From positions 1 to 36,493 of the forward strand of contig SHYG01000016.1 in assembly GCA_009692925.1 (NCBI GenBank): a stretch of DNA of 36,493 bases, in the 5' to 3' direction. The translations under genes were made by a program, and so were the position numbers. Every line of letters begins with the position of its first letter. The stretch's first letter is position 1. The notes under the pieces were generated by a model. The model made no database searches and was not told the origin of the DNA. It saw only the letters and a program-made list of their open reading frames with translations. The DNA is from Dehalococcoidia bacterium (lineage in GTDB: Bacteria; Chloroflexota; Dehalococcoidia; Lucifugimonadales; UBA3495). Of this stretch, positions 1-7,288 are shown piece after piece.

Positions 1-267
1 GCCCGGGAGAAGGGGGTGGAGGTGCGGGCCTTCCAGCCCTCGGAGGACAATGATGAGGAAGAAGACCTGTCCGGCGTGATGGAGTCGGCCATGCGGGAGG
101 CGGAAGAGGCGGCCCAGCGCGTGCTGGCCGGGGAGTTCTCCGTGGAGCTCACGCCCCAGAGCTCCTACGTGCGGCGGCTGCAGCACCTGCTGGCGGAGCG
201 GTTCAGTCTGGCCTCCACCAGCCGGGGCCGGGAGCCGGTGCGGGCCGTCCTCTTCTACCGCCCGTAA
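1..267 (+). CDS. R3H-domain AAA-type ATPase, C-terminal fragment (5' end outside window)
   Basis: The reading frame is open from base 1 and ends at TAA 265-267, giving the last 88 residues of a longer protein. The tail carries an acidic stretch (EDNDEEEDL) and then an R3H single-stranded nucleic-acid-binding motif: the segment SSYVRRLQHLLAERF contains Arg-x3-His (RRLQH), followed by the usual GREPxRxVxxYR ending. In Chloroflexota and relatives this tail sits behind a SpoIIIAA-like AAA ATPase domain, and I infer the same here; that domain is not in the window. GTG at 16 is an internal codon, not a start. The gene lies upstream of tmk in the same direction. Confidence 0.75.
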   Translation, partial: AREKGVEVRAFQPSEDNDEEEDLSGVMESAMREAEEAAQRVLAGEFSVELTPQSSYVRRLQHLLAERFSLASTSRGREPVRAVLFYRP

Positions 268-307
268 CCTCCGTCACCGTTAAACAGGCTGAGGAGAAAT
301 GAGGAGT

Positions 308-330
308 GCAGAGGGGTGAACCCCCTCTGC
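308..330. repeat. Perfect 9-bp inverted repeat in the intergenic gap
   Basis: Arms GCAGAGGGG (308-316) and CCCCTCTGC (322-330) flank a 5-nt loop. A second hairpin, CCCCCTT (380-386) with AAGGGGG (397-403), lies in the same gap. No T-run follows either hairpin, so they look more like dispersed palindromic repeats than rho-independent terminators, although the first could help end the upstream transcript. The rest of the 186-bp gap shows nothing I recognise. Confidence 0.55.
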
Positions 331-453
331 CGGTCCTTCTGCTGAAGAATGAAGACGTCCCTCAGGCTCCAGATTATTCCCCCCTTCCTGGACAGTAAGG
401 GGGACACGGCGATGGTCGAAAAGAGTTTTCCAGTACCCCAGCTGGAGATTTGA

Positions 454-1110
454 GTGGCGGCCAGAGACGAGAATATCTTGCCGGGTTCCTTTTTTGCAGT
501 CTTTGAGGGCGGCGACGGCGCGGGCAAGAGCACCCAAGCCCGGGCCTTGCTGGGCCGGCTGCGACGGCGGGGTGTTCCGGCCCTGCTGACCCGCGAGCCC
601 GGCGGCACTACCTTGGGTGAATCCGTGCGCCGCTGGCTCAAATCCCACCGGGACACCGCGCCAATGGCGGAGTTGCTGCTCTTCAGCGCGGCCCGCGCCC
701 AACTGGTGCAGCATGTAATCCGGCCCGCCCTGAGTGATGGCGTAGCCGTCATTTGCGACCGGTTCACCGCCTCCACCGTGGCCTACCAGGGCTGGGGAAG
801 GGGCCTGGACCTGGCTTGGATTGATAAGCTTAACCAGGCCGCTACCGGCGGTCTAGCGCCGGACCTGACCATCCTGCTGGACTTGCCGCCTGAGGCTGCC
901 CTGGCCCGCCGCGCTCGTTCCGGCGACGGCCCGGATGATTCCCGTGCCGACAGATTTGAAGCGGCGCCCCTGGAGTTCCATCGCAAGGTGCGGCAGGGAT
1001 ATCTGGGGCTGGCTGCCAGCTCGCCCCGCCGGTGGCTCGTGCTGGATGCCGCCAGCCCCCCGCAGTTGCTAGCCCGCCAGGTCTGGGAAAAAGTACAGCC
1101 CCTCCTGTGA
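454..1110 (+). CDS. tmk: Thymidylate kinase (dTMP kinase)
   Basis: The product phosphorylates dTMP to dTDP with ATP in cytosolic dTTP synthesis. The 218-residue protein has the usual family length. It shows the P-loop EGGDGAGKST (about residues 19-28), a TREPGGT segment, the substrate motif DRFTASTVAYQG in place of the common DRYxxSSxAYQG, and a late Arg/Asp-rich LID-like region (RADRFE). The start is GTG 454, with GGAG at 444-447 six bases upstream. The stop lies inside a terminator hairpin. The gene follows the R3H ATPase gene after a repeat-bearing gap and may have its own promoter there, which I could not identify. Confidence 0.93.
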   Translation: MAARDENILPGSFFAVFEGGDGAGKSTQARALLGRLRRRGVPALLTREPGGTTLGESVRRWLKSHRDTAPMAELLLFSAARAQLVQHVIRPALSDGVAVICDRFTASTVAYQGWGRGLDLAWIDKLNQAATGGLAPDLTILLDLPPEAALARRARSGDGPDDSRADRFEAAPLEFHRKVRQGYLGLAASSPRRWLVLDAASPPQLLARQVWEKVQPLL

Positions 1111-1122
1111 GGGAGGGGCTGT
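1095..1122 (+). terminator. Terminator hairpin overlapping the tmk stop codon
   Basis: An 11-bp perfect stem pairs 1095-1105 (ACAGCCCCTCC) with 1112-1122 around a 6-nt loop that contains the TGA stop of tmk. Only a short T-containing tail (GTTAGGTT) follows, so the U-tract is weak. It separates tmk from the convergent selenoprotein gene and may serve both. Confidence 0.6.
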
Positions 1123-1151
1123 TAGGTTCCTGAGAGATTTCCGCTGGGCGG

Positions 1152-1436
1152 TTAGTCGTCCGCTGGGACAGGCACCATGCTATCCAGTTTAGCCTTGATG
1201 CGCTCCTTCATCTTGCGGACCCGGGCCAGGTCGGGGTAGATGCCGCCCTCACCCTTGCGGTCGAAGATGCGCTCGCCATCCAGGAACACTTCCATGATGC
1301 CCTGTCCGCGGGGAGAAATGGTGATGGCCGCATCGGGGCCGTAGGCTCGGAAGAACTCATTCGCCATCCACGTGGCGGTGGCATGATGCTGTCAAGGCAC
1401 GCAGTAGGTGATTTCGATCTGAACCTTTCCTTCCAT
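1152..1436 (-). CDS. SelW/SelT/SelH (Rdx) family selenoprotein; TGA at 1392-1394 read as selenocysteine
   Basis: Read from ATG 1436, the frame gives 94 residues beginning MEGKVQIEITYCVPU, where residue 15 is an in-frame TGA (1394-1392). This produces CxxU, the redox motif of the thioredoxin-like Rdx family (SelW, SelT, SelH), at the expected place: after the first beta strand and before helix 1 (TWMANEFFRAYG). The rest fits the family: an ITISP strand, the signature GIMEVFLDGERIF, and a tail ending near an IYPD motif. An AAGGAGG ribosome-binding site lies 6 bases before ATG 1436, while the internal ATG 1367 has none and would lack both redox residues. A TTGACT-16-TAGAAT promoter lies further upstream. 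Family members are small redox proteins; the substrate is unknown. The selenocysteine machinery (selA, selB, selC, selD) is not in the window. The alternative is a Cys-to-stop mutation or sequencing error (TGC/TGT to TGA). Confidence 0.85.
1365..1385 (-). promoter_or_regulatory. Candidate bacterial SECIS hairpin downstream of the UGA
   Basis: On the mRNA strand, CAT-(G)-CCAC (1385-1378) pairs with GTGG-ATG (1371-1365), giving 7 pairs with one bulged G around the hexaloop CGCCAC. The loop has G at its second position, as bacterial SECIS models expect. It begins 14 nt after the UGA, slightly nearer than the usual range. The hairpin is weak and was found by eye only. Confidence 0.35.
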
Positions 1437-1477
1437 GAAAATCCTCCTTCACCCGATAGTTCGGGGCTGTCCCCCTC

Positions 1478-1505
1478 ATTCTAGCGCAAATTGCGCCCAA
1501 GTCAA
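1478..1505 (-). promoter_or_regulatory. Sigma70-type promoter of the selenoprotein gene
   Basis: On the minus strand TTGACT (1505-1500) and TAGAAT (1483-1478) are separated by 16 bp. Both are close to consensus and lie about 40 bp upstream of the AAGGAGG site (1449-1443) and ATG 1436. This placement supports translation from 1436 rather than from the internal ATG. Confidence 0.6.
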
Positions 1506-1597
1506 TGGGTTTTGAACCGGGGTTTGCGGCATATCTACTGGGTAGTGGTTCAGTTGGTTCCTCGTCATACCTTACGCTCGCTGCTAAAACAAGCCGC

Positions 1598-1672
1598 CGC
1601 AAACCGGAATCCATCAGCGCATGCCAACCAGCAGGCATCTGGGCACCGGCCTTCGCCGGTGTGACGGCTAGA
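1598..1672. repeat. Dispersed intergenic repeat with perfect hairpin
   Basis: The segment contains CACCGGC (1644-1650), a CTTC loop and GCCGGTG (1655-1661), with CCGGAATCCATC to its left. On the opposite strand it would translate as the VTPAKAGAQ...MDSGLRR pattern, a signature of widespread intergenic repeats that are often miscalled as genes. I treat it as a repeat; the weak ORFs crossing it on both strands are not genes. Confidence 0.55.
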
Positions 1673-1730
1673 CACTCCATTCCCACTCGCAACAAGCTGT
1701 GACACTGCCGGAAGAGGTGTCTTGCCGTAT

Positions 1731-2912
1731 CTACTGGTACAGCTTGCGGGGGCCCACCGTTTTCATGTAGCCCTCAAAGTTCCGTCGGGTTTCCGGCAGG
1801 GAATCGCCGCCAAACTTCTCCAGGAAGGCATCGGCCAGAACCAGGGCTACCATCGCTTCGCCGATTACCCCCGCCGGCGGCGCCTGGCACACGTCGGAGC
1901 GCTCAAAGTGGGCCTGCACCGCCTCGCCGGTGTCCAGGTCCACAGAGGGCAGCGGATTCCTCAGGGTGGCGATGGGCTTGATGGCGAATCTGGCGACTAT
2001 GGGCATGCCGTCGCTCATGCCGCCCTCGGTGCCGCCGGCCCGGTTGGTCAGACGCTGCCACGGGTGGTCCGGGTCGCTGACCGGCTGGATCACGTCATGC
2101 ACCTGGGAACCCCGCAGGTCCACCACCTCCCAGCCGGGGCCAATGGATACCGCCTTGACGGCGTTGATGGACATGAGGGCCTGGGCGATGCGGCCGTCCA
2201 GCTTGCGATCCCACTGGATATGCGTGCCCAGACCGATGGGCACGTTCTCAGCGATGACCTCCACGGTGCCGCCTACGGTATCGCCCGCCTCTTTGGCGGC
2301 GTCAATGGCGGCGACCATGCGGGAGGCGGCCTCAGGGTCGGCGCAGCGCACCGGCGACTCCTCCACCGATTCCCAGTTTATGGGCTCCACCGGCTTGGCC
2401 CACACGCCGCCAATGGAGACCACGTGGCTGTGCAGGGCGACGCCGAACTCCTCCAGCAGCCGGATGGCCACGGCGCCGGCAGCCACCCGCGCGGCGGTCT
2501 CCCGGGCGCTGGCCCGCTCCAGCACGTTGCGCACGTCCTCAAACCCGTACTTCATGGCCCCCGGCAGGTCGGCGTGGCCGGGGCGGATGCGGGTAACCCG
2601 CCGGTTGCGTCCCTCCTGGGACATGTTCTCCACCGGCGCCACGGACATGGCCTCCTGCCAGTTCACCCAATCCTTGTTCTCCAGGGTTATGCCAATGGGG
2701 CTGCCCAGGGTTAACCCGTGGCGCACACCAGACATAATATGCGCGCGGTCCTGCTCGATGAGCATTCGCCCGCCGCGGCCATAGCCCCGCTGCCGCCGCG
2801 CCAACTGGACGCCAATGTAGTCCTCGCTGATGGTCAGGCCCGCCGGCACTCCCTCTAGAATAATCATCAACCCCTGGCCGTGGGACTCCCCTGCCGTGAA
2901 CCACCGAAACAT
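1731..2912 (-). CDS. aroC: Chorismate synthase
   Basis: The product catalyses the last shikimate-pathway step, 5-enolpyruvylshikimate-3-phosphate to chorismate, using reduced FMN. The 393-residue protein has the family length and its hallmarks: the N-terminal GESHGQGL, RRQRGYGRGGRM followed by EQD, SGVRHGLTLGSPI, an RPGHADLPGAMKYG block, RASARETAARVAAGA, and the late GGTEGGMSDGMPI. ATG 2912 directly abuts the aroE stop (TAG 2915-2913), so the two are almost certainly co-transcribed and translationally coupled. Confidence 0.96.
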   Translation of the reverse strand: MFRWFTAGESHGQGLMIILEGVPAGLTISEDYIGVQLARRQRGYGRGGRMLIEQDRAHIMSGVRHGLTLGSPIGITLENKDWVNWQEAMSVAPVENMSQEGRNRRVTRIRPGHADLPGAMKYGFEDVRNVLERASARETAARVAAGAVAIRLLEEFGVALHSHVVSIGGVWAKPVEPINWESVEESPVRCADPEAASRMVAAIDAAKEAGDTVGGTVEVIAENVPIGLGTHIQWDRKLDGRIAQALMSINAVKAVSIGPGWEVVDLRGSQVHDVIQPVSDPDHPWQRLTNRAGGTEGGMSDGMPIVARFAIKPIATLRNPLPSVDLDTGEAVQAHFERSDVCQAPPAGVIGEAMVALVLADAFLEKFGGDSLPETRRNFEGYMKTVGPRKLYQ

Positions 2913-3773
2913 CTAACTTGCCCTCCGTGCTGCCATGGCCTTTTCCGCCGATTGCAGCATCACGTCCACCGGCGCTGGCTGGCCGGTCCACATCTCAAAG
3001 GCTGCGGCGCCCTGGTACACCAGCATATACAGCCCTCCCAGGGTCCTGGCCCCAGACCGGGCCGCCTCGCGCAGCAATGGCGTCTCCGCAGGATTATACA
3101 CCAGGTCATAGACCAGGGCCGCGGCGGGTATCTGCTGGCTGGAGAGGGGCGTACTTTCCTCCCCTGGCCCGTGGAACATACCCAGGGAGGTGCAGTTAAC
3201 GATCAGGTCTGCCAGGCCCGCCTCGGCCGCAATTTCCGGACCGGTAAGGGAAATGGCCAGGCTGGTCACACCCCGCCGCTCCGACAGCTTCGCAAGCGCC
3301 TTCGCCCGCTCCGGCGTGCGGTTGGCGATGGCCAGGCGGCCCACGCCGTCCCGCACCAGGGCCAGCACCACCGCCCGGGCAGAGCCGCCGGCACCCAGCA
3401 CCAGCGCCCGGCGTCCCTGGGGGCTAAACCCCCTGGCTTCCCGCAGCGCCCGCAGAAAGCCGTAGCCGTCGGTGTTGTGCCCGGTGAGCCTGCCCTGCCG
3501 GTGGACTATGGTATTCACCGCGCCGGCTTCCGTAGCCCAGTCGTCCACCTCGTCCAGGTGGGGGATTACCGCCTCTTTATGGGGTACTGTGACGTTGATG
3601 CCCAGCACGTCTGGGCGGCGCAGGTCTCGGATAAACACGGGTATCTGCGACGGGGGCACTTCCCAGGCGGAGTATGTGGCGTCAATGCCACAGGCATCCA
3701 GCCCCGCCTGCTGGAAAGCGGCCGATATGGAGTGCCCAATGGGATAACCGATGATTCCCAGAATGGATGTCAT
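2913..3773 (-). CDS. aroE: Shikimate dehydrogenase (NADP+)
   Basis: The product reduces 3-dehydroshikimate to shikimate. The 286-residue protein shows the substrate-binding IGYPIGHSIS, GINVTVPHKE (with the catalytic Lys of the VPHK motif), AGAVNTIV and NTDGYGFL, then the Rossmann LVLGAGGSARAV and the NRTPERA dinucleotide-binding region. ATG 3773 is the only usable start after an upstream in-frame stop, and its ribosome-binding site is poor. It is the first gene of an aroE-aroC pair covering two shikimate-pathway steps. Confidence 0.95.
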   Translation of the reverse strand: MTSILGIIGYPIGHSISAAFQQAGLDACGIDATYSAWEVPPSQIPVFIRDLRRPDVLGINVTVPHKEAVIPHLDEVDDWATEAGAVNTIVHRQGRLTGHNTDGYGFLRALREARGFSPQGRRALVLGAGGSARAVVLALVRDGVGRLAIANRTPERAKALAKLSERRGVTSLAISLTGPEIAAEAGLADLIVNCTSLGMFHGPGEESTPLSSQQIPAAALVYDLVYNPAETPLLREAARSGARTLGGLYMLVYQGAAAFEMWTGQPAPVDVMLQSAEKAMAARRAS

Positions 3774-3961
3774 GGTGCGGCGGCTCTCGGAGGGTGCGTG
3801 AAGAACCCCTCCTCAGGAGATTACTTTCATATGACCAAGTCTGCACTGTGAAAACGGGCCGCGTCAATAGCGGTATGGCACAACTTTAGACACGCGCTGA
3901 AGGCCGCCTTGACCCCGTCGCGGTTAGTCCCAGTTGTGCGAGGTAAGCATTAGTCGTAAAA

Positions 3962-3977
3962 TGTGCGAAATCGCACA
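3962..3977. promoter_or_regulatory. Operator-like palindrome before the CoA-transferase gene
   Basis: TGTGCGAAATCGCACA is a 7-bp perfect dyad around a central AA. A further TGTGCGA half-site lies at 3935-3941, and a distant pair GCACAACT (3878-3885) and AGTTGTGC (3932-3939) brackets the gap. It sits just upstream of the chosen start at 3991, where a repressor could block transcription. No regulator gene is adjacent. It could also form a small RNA hairpin. Confidence 0.4.
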
Positions 3978-3990
3978 GGGGGTTGAAGCT

Positions 3991-5223
3991 ATGGTTGAGG
4001 TCAAGGCGCCATTGGCGGGGTACCGAGTCCTAGATTTGGGACGCCAGCAGGCCGGGCCCAGATGCGCCCAAGTCCTGGCGCGTTTGGGCGCGGAGGTCAT
4101 CAAGGTTGAGCGGCTGGGGGGTGAAGAGACTCGTTACAGCCAGCCCTGGGTCGGCAAGCAGAGCGCCTACTGGGTCCAGTATAACAGCGGCAAGAAGAGT
4201 CTCAGCATCGACTTGCGAACCGAGAAGGGCAAGGAGGTGCTGCGGGAGTTGGTGAAGATCTCCGATGTCTTGCTGCAAAATTTCCGGCCCGGCACCATTG
4301 AAAAGATGGGGTTCGGCTACGATGTCTTGAAGAATCTCAACCCCATGATCGTGATGGTGAACGTGTCCGCGTATGGGCAGTTCGGTCCCTACTCGGAACG
4401 CATTGGGGTGGACCCCATCGGCCAGATGATCTCCGGCATCACATACACCACCGGCTCCCGTGACATGCCGCCCATCCGCACCGGGGTGCCCATAATAGAC
4501 CGCACCACCGCCTTGCACGCCGCCATCGGCACCCTGGCGGCGCTGATGGAGCGGCAGGTGTCCGGCCAGGGCCAATGCATTGATGTGTGCCTGGCGGATT
4601 CAGGCTATAGCTTTACAGAGATTCCCATCACCGCCTACCACGGGACTCATGTCACCGAGGAACGGGGTGAAGATGCCGGCGCTGGGGCCACCGGTGGGAT
4701 CTTCCCCTGCAAGAATGGGTATGTGCTCATCACCGCGGGGAGCCAGCCCCAATGGCCCAGGGTCTGCGAGGCCATCGGCAGACCCGAGTGGAAGACCGAT
4801 CCTCGGTTTGGCTCCCGGCATGCCCGCTCGGCCAACCGGGAGATTGTTAGTGACGCCATCAAGGAAACCATCGCCGGGATGACGCCCTACGAGGCCGCCG
4901 AGCACTTCGTCAGCCACGACGTGATCGCGTCGCCGGTGAACACCATTGCCGAGGCGGCGGAGGACCCCCATCCCTGGGAGCGCGGCGCCCTCAAGGAGGT
5001 GCCCGACTTCCTGGCCGGCACCATCGCCGTTTCCGGAGACTTCTGGCACTTCAGCCGGACCCCCGCGGTGGTTGGCTCCACTCCCCGGGTGGGTGAGCAC
5101 AATGAAGAGATCCTCTCCGGGCTGCTGAAGTACTCCGCGGCAGAGATTGCCGGCATGCGGCAGGAGAAGGTCATCGGCGAGTGGGACGAGTATGCCAAAG
5201 TCCCCGGAACCCCCATGGTCTAG
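3991..5223 (+). CDS. Family III (CaiB/BaiF) acyl-CoA transferase
   Basis: The product moves CoA between an acyl-CoA donor and a carboxylic acid; the substrate cannot be read from sequence. The 410-residue protein starts with the family opening PLAGYRVLDLGRQQAGP, continues with GAEVIKVE, NSGKKSLSIDL, a DVLLQNFRPGTIEKMG block and SAYGQFGPY, and has Asp170 in VPIID, matching the position of the catalytic aspartate that forms the acyl anhydride. I chose ATG 3991 because family proteins begin right at this point and a G-rich site (AGGGGG) lies 8 bases upstream. A longer in-frame TTG start at 3934 would put the palindrome 3962-3977 inside the gene. Confidence 0.9.
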   Translation: MVEVKAPLAGYRVLDLGRQQAGPRCAQVLARLGAEVIKVERLGGEETRYSQPWVGKQSAYWVQYNSGKKSLSIDLRTEKGKEVLRELVKISDVLLQNFRPGTIEKMGFGYDVLKNLNPMIVMVNVSAYGQFGPYSERIGVDPIGQMISGITYTTGSRDMPPIRTGVPIIDRTTALHAAIGTLAALMERQVSGQGQCIDVCLADSGYSFTEIPITAYHGTHVTEERGEDAGAGATGGIFPCKNGYVLITAGSQPQWPRVCEAIGRPEWKTDPRFGSRHARSANREIVSDAIKETIAGMTPYEAAEHFVSHDVIASPVNTIAEAAEDPHPWERGALKEVPDFLAGTIAVSGDFWHFSRTPAVVGSTPRVGEHNEEILSGLLKYSAAEIAGMRQEKVIGEWDEYAKVPGTPMV

Positions 5224-5351
5224 TTGCTGTGGTGAGAGCTTGACACCTCAGGGTGCCGGTGGCAGACTACTTGCGCTGTCCGTCCGAGGCCACCCCGAAG
5301 CCACTATTTATGAAGGGCGCACGCAAGTAATACAAACGCGGGAGGAAATAC

Positions 5352-5558
5352 ATGGCAGACAAGGTTGAAGTCCGGCTTAATGGACCTTACCGGGTGTACG
5401 GGCCCCTGAACCTGGTGGATGCCGACGGCAAGGCGTTCAAGCTGCCCTCGGGAGAGTGGGTGTCCCTGTGCCGCTGCGGCGCCTCCGCCACCAAGCCCTT
5501 CTGCGATGGCAACCATAACAAGGCCATCAAGTTCAACGCCCCCACCAAGGCCGTCTAG
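5352..5558 (+). CDS. CDGSH-type iron-sulfur protein, copy 1
   Basis: This 68-residue protein ends with the complete CDGSH-type [2Fe-2S] motif: CRCGASATKPFCDGNH fits CxCx2Sx3PxCDGxH, with three Cys and one His ligand. Such proteins bind a redox-active, pH-labile cluster; the partner is unknown. GGAGG at 5341-5345 lies six bases before ATG 5352. A TTGACA at 5240-5245 lies upstream, but its best -10 (CAGACT) is weak. A close paralogue follows 98 bp downstream; the two share most of the VYGPLNLVDADGKAF segment. Confidence 0.88.
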   Translation: MADKVEVRLNGPYRVYGPLNLVDADGKAFKLPSGEWVSLCRCGASATKPFCDGNHNKAIKFNAPTKAV

Positions 5559-5656
5559 TCCACCGGCGCCTGCACAAGGGCCTCAACTGCTAGGCAGCCG
5601 GGGTCGCTCGGGCGGGTGCGGCAAGCACCGAAACTTGGGAGGGAATAAGGAATAAC

Positions 5657-5863
5657 ATGTCCGACAAGATTGAAGTACGCCCCAACGGTTCGTTACGCGT
5701 GTACGGGCCGCTTAACCTGGTAGACGCCGACGGCAAGGCGTTCACGCTGCCCCAGGGCGAGTTTGTCGCCTTGTGCCGTTGCGGCGCCTCCAAGAACAAG
5801 CCATTTTGCGACAGTAGCCACCGGACCGTCATCAAGTTCGAGGCCAACACCAAGGCCAGCTAG
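5657..5863 (+). CDS. CDGSH-type iron-sulfur protein, copy 2 (CDSSH variant)
   Basis: This 68-residue tandem paralogue of the gene upstream has the same layout and the segment VYGPLNLVDADGKAF. All cluster ligands are kept in CRCGASKNKPFCDSSH, but the Gly after CD is Ser. The ATG has AAGG about six bases upstream, and a canonical terminator follows. The two copies probably arose by tandem duplication and, with one terminator after copy 2, may share a transcript. Function beyond cluster binding is unknown. Confidence 0.85.
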   Translation: MSDKIEVRPNGSLRVYGPLNLVDADGKAFTLPQGEFVALCRCGASKNKPFCDSSHRTVIKFEANTKAS

Positions 5864-5909
5864 CTCCCCAGAGTCTGGTTGGCGAGATGCTTGGGTACTG
5901 GGCAGAATT

Positions 5910-5954
5910 GGGCCGGGGCCGCTCCCTCTAGGAGTGCAGCCCCGGCCCTTTTTT
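5910..5954 (+). terminator. Rho-independent terminator after the CDGSH pair
   Basis: A 10-bp perfect stem pairs GGGCCGGGGC (5910-5919) with GCCCCGGCCC (5939-5948), followed by TTTTTT (5949-5954). The 19-nt loop may fold a small inner CTCC/GGAG hairpin. It ends the plus-strand unit and lies just beyond the convergent dehydrogenase stop. Confidence 0.88.
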
Positions 5955-5963
5955 GTAGTGGGC

Positions 5964-7037
5964 CTACCGGCAGGACCGGTATATGCCCTTGATGGACCGC
6001 ACTGAGGCCAGCCGCGTTTCCGCCAGGCGGTCCGCGGCCAGGGCGGTGGGAATCTCCTCCCGCTTGGAGATTTCAATCACCTTGCCGATAATCTCGTAAA
6101 TGCGCTCTGTCTTCTCCCTGGCCCGCTCGGCGCTGTAGGTGGCGCCAATCTCCGTGGACACGTTGATGATGCCCCCGGCGTTGATGATGTAGTCCGGCGC
6201 GTAGAGAATGCCCCGGCGGTGCAACTCCTGCCCATCGGCCTCGGTCAAGAGCTGGTTGTTGGCCCCGCCGGCCACGATGCGACAGTGCAGCCGGGGAATG
6301 GTGTCGCTGGAGATGACCCCGCCCAGGGCGCAAGGGGCAAAAATATCGCACTGCTCATCGTAAATCTTCTCCGGCGCCACCACCTTCAGCCCCAACTCCC
6401 GCGCCTTATCCAGAGCGCTGTCGTAAACGTCGGTGACCACCAACTGGGCGTCCTCTTTCATCAGGTGATGGGCAGTGTTCTGGGCCACCTTGCCAAAACC
6501 CTGCATTGCCACCCGCTTGCCCCGGAGGGAGTCGGAACCCCACACCTCCTTGGCGCAGGCCTTCATCCCCATGTACACCCCCAGGCCCGTCATGATGGAA
6601 GTGTCGCCGCTGCCGCCCAGGGAGGTGGCCAAACCTACCACGTGCCTGGTCTCCTGGCGAATGTACTCCAGGTCGCGCCCGGTACTGCCCACATCGGTGG
6701 TGGTGATGTACCGGCCGCCCAGAGTGTCCACAAACCGCCCGTAGGCCCGGAGCATGGCCTCGGTTTTCTGAGTACGGGAATCGGCGATGACCACCGCCTT
6801 GCCGCCGCCCAAGGGCACGTCCGCCGCCGCCGACTTGTAGGTCATGGCGCGGGACAGGCGCAGCACGTCGGCCAGCGCCTCCTCCTCGGTGGCGTAGGGC
6901 CAGATGCGGAGGCCGCCGCAGGCCGGGCCCAGGGTGGTGTCATGGATTACTATGATGGCCTTCAGGCCCACCGACGGGTCTGAGCACATTACCAACTGCT
7001 CGTAGCCGTGGCGTCCCAGGTGTTCAAACAGTTCCAT
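5964..7037 (-). CDS. Leucine-dehydrogenase-type (Glu/Leu/Phe/Val dehydrogenase family) amino-acid dehydrogenase
   Basis: The product is an NAD(P)-dependent oxidative deaminase. It resembles leucine/valine dehydrogenases more than glutamate dehydrogenases: 357 residues, early GLKAIIVIHDTTLGPACGG, the catalytic-Lys regions MTYKSAAADVPLGGGKAV, TTTDVGSTGRDLEYI, and the Rossmann fingerprint AMQGFGKVAQNTA. Near the end lie GGANNQL and PDYIINAGGIINV. ATG 7037 has AGGAGG nine bases upstream (7052-7047); the earlier in-frame ATG 7055 would place that site inside the gene. A sigma70-like promoter lies at 7110-7137. The natural substrate among branched-chain or aromatic amino acids is not decided by sequence. 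Confidence 0.88.
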   Translation of the reverse strand: MELFEHLGRHGYEQLVMCSDPSVGLKAIIVIHDTTLGPACGGLRIWPYATEEEALADVLRLSRAMTYKSAAADVPLGGGKAVVIADSRTQKTEAMLRAYGRFVDTLGGRYITTTDVGSTGRDLEYIRQETRHVVGLATSLGGSGDTSIMTGLGVYMGMKACAKEVWGSDSLRGKRVAMQGFGKVAQNTAHHLMKEDAQLVVTDVYDSALDKARELGLKVVAPEKIYDEQCDIFAPCALGGVISSDTIPRLHCRIVAGGANNQLLTEADGQELHRRGILYAPDYIINAGGIINVSTEIGATYSAERAREKTERIYEIIGKVIEISKREEIPTALAADRLAETRLASVRSIKGIYRSCR

Positions 7038-7109
7038 TGCCGGTGGCCTCCTCATGCGGGGTTGTCATTTGCTAGGGAAGTCTGCATCGCAAAACCGTGA
7101 TAATAGTGA

Positions 7110-7137
7110 ATTATAGTCCTGTTTTGAGATAGGGCAA
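7110..7137 (-). promoter_or_regulatory. Sigma70-type promoter of the amino-acid dehydrogenase gene
   Basis: On the minus strand TTGCCC (7137-7132) and a perfect TATAAT (7115-7110) are separated by 16 bp, about 70 bp upstream of ATG 7037. This is the divergent gap shared with the gene at 7289. Confidence 0.6.
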
Positions 7138-7222
7138 ACGGCAGTGGCACGACGATTCGCACTCAAAGCCGCCTCTTTCTCTGCATTCGCCACGCTTAGG
7201 TGCATAATGCCTCCGAAAGGGA

Positions 7223-7228
7223 TATAAT
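7223..7228 (+). promoter_or_regulatory. Candidate -10 element for the gene at 7289
   Basis: A perfect TATAAT sits about 60 bp upstream of ATG 7289. No good -35 hexamer lies 16-18 bp before it (GTGCAT is at the 17-bp position), so only the -10 is supported. Confidence 0.4.
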
Positions 7229-7288
7229 CGGGGGCAGCGACAGGCGAGTCGCACTGGTTATCCAATACTTTCTTGGAGGTGGAGGACC

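Noticed and set aside
1152-1367. 71-residue ORF starting at the internal ATG 1367
   Set aside because: It lacks the CxxU motif and has no ribosome-binding site; the extended frame from 1436 has both, plus a promoter.
1357-1702. ORFs crossing 1505-1702 on plus and 1357-1695 on minus
   Set aside because: They cross an intergenic repeat and give its typical VTPAKAGAQ...MDSGLRR translation; neither matches a protein family.
1722-2714. 330-residue plus-strand ORF opposite aroC
   Set aside because: It is antisense to a clear chorismate synthase gene and shows no family features.
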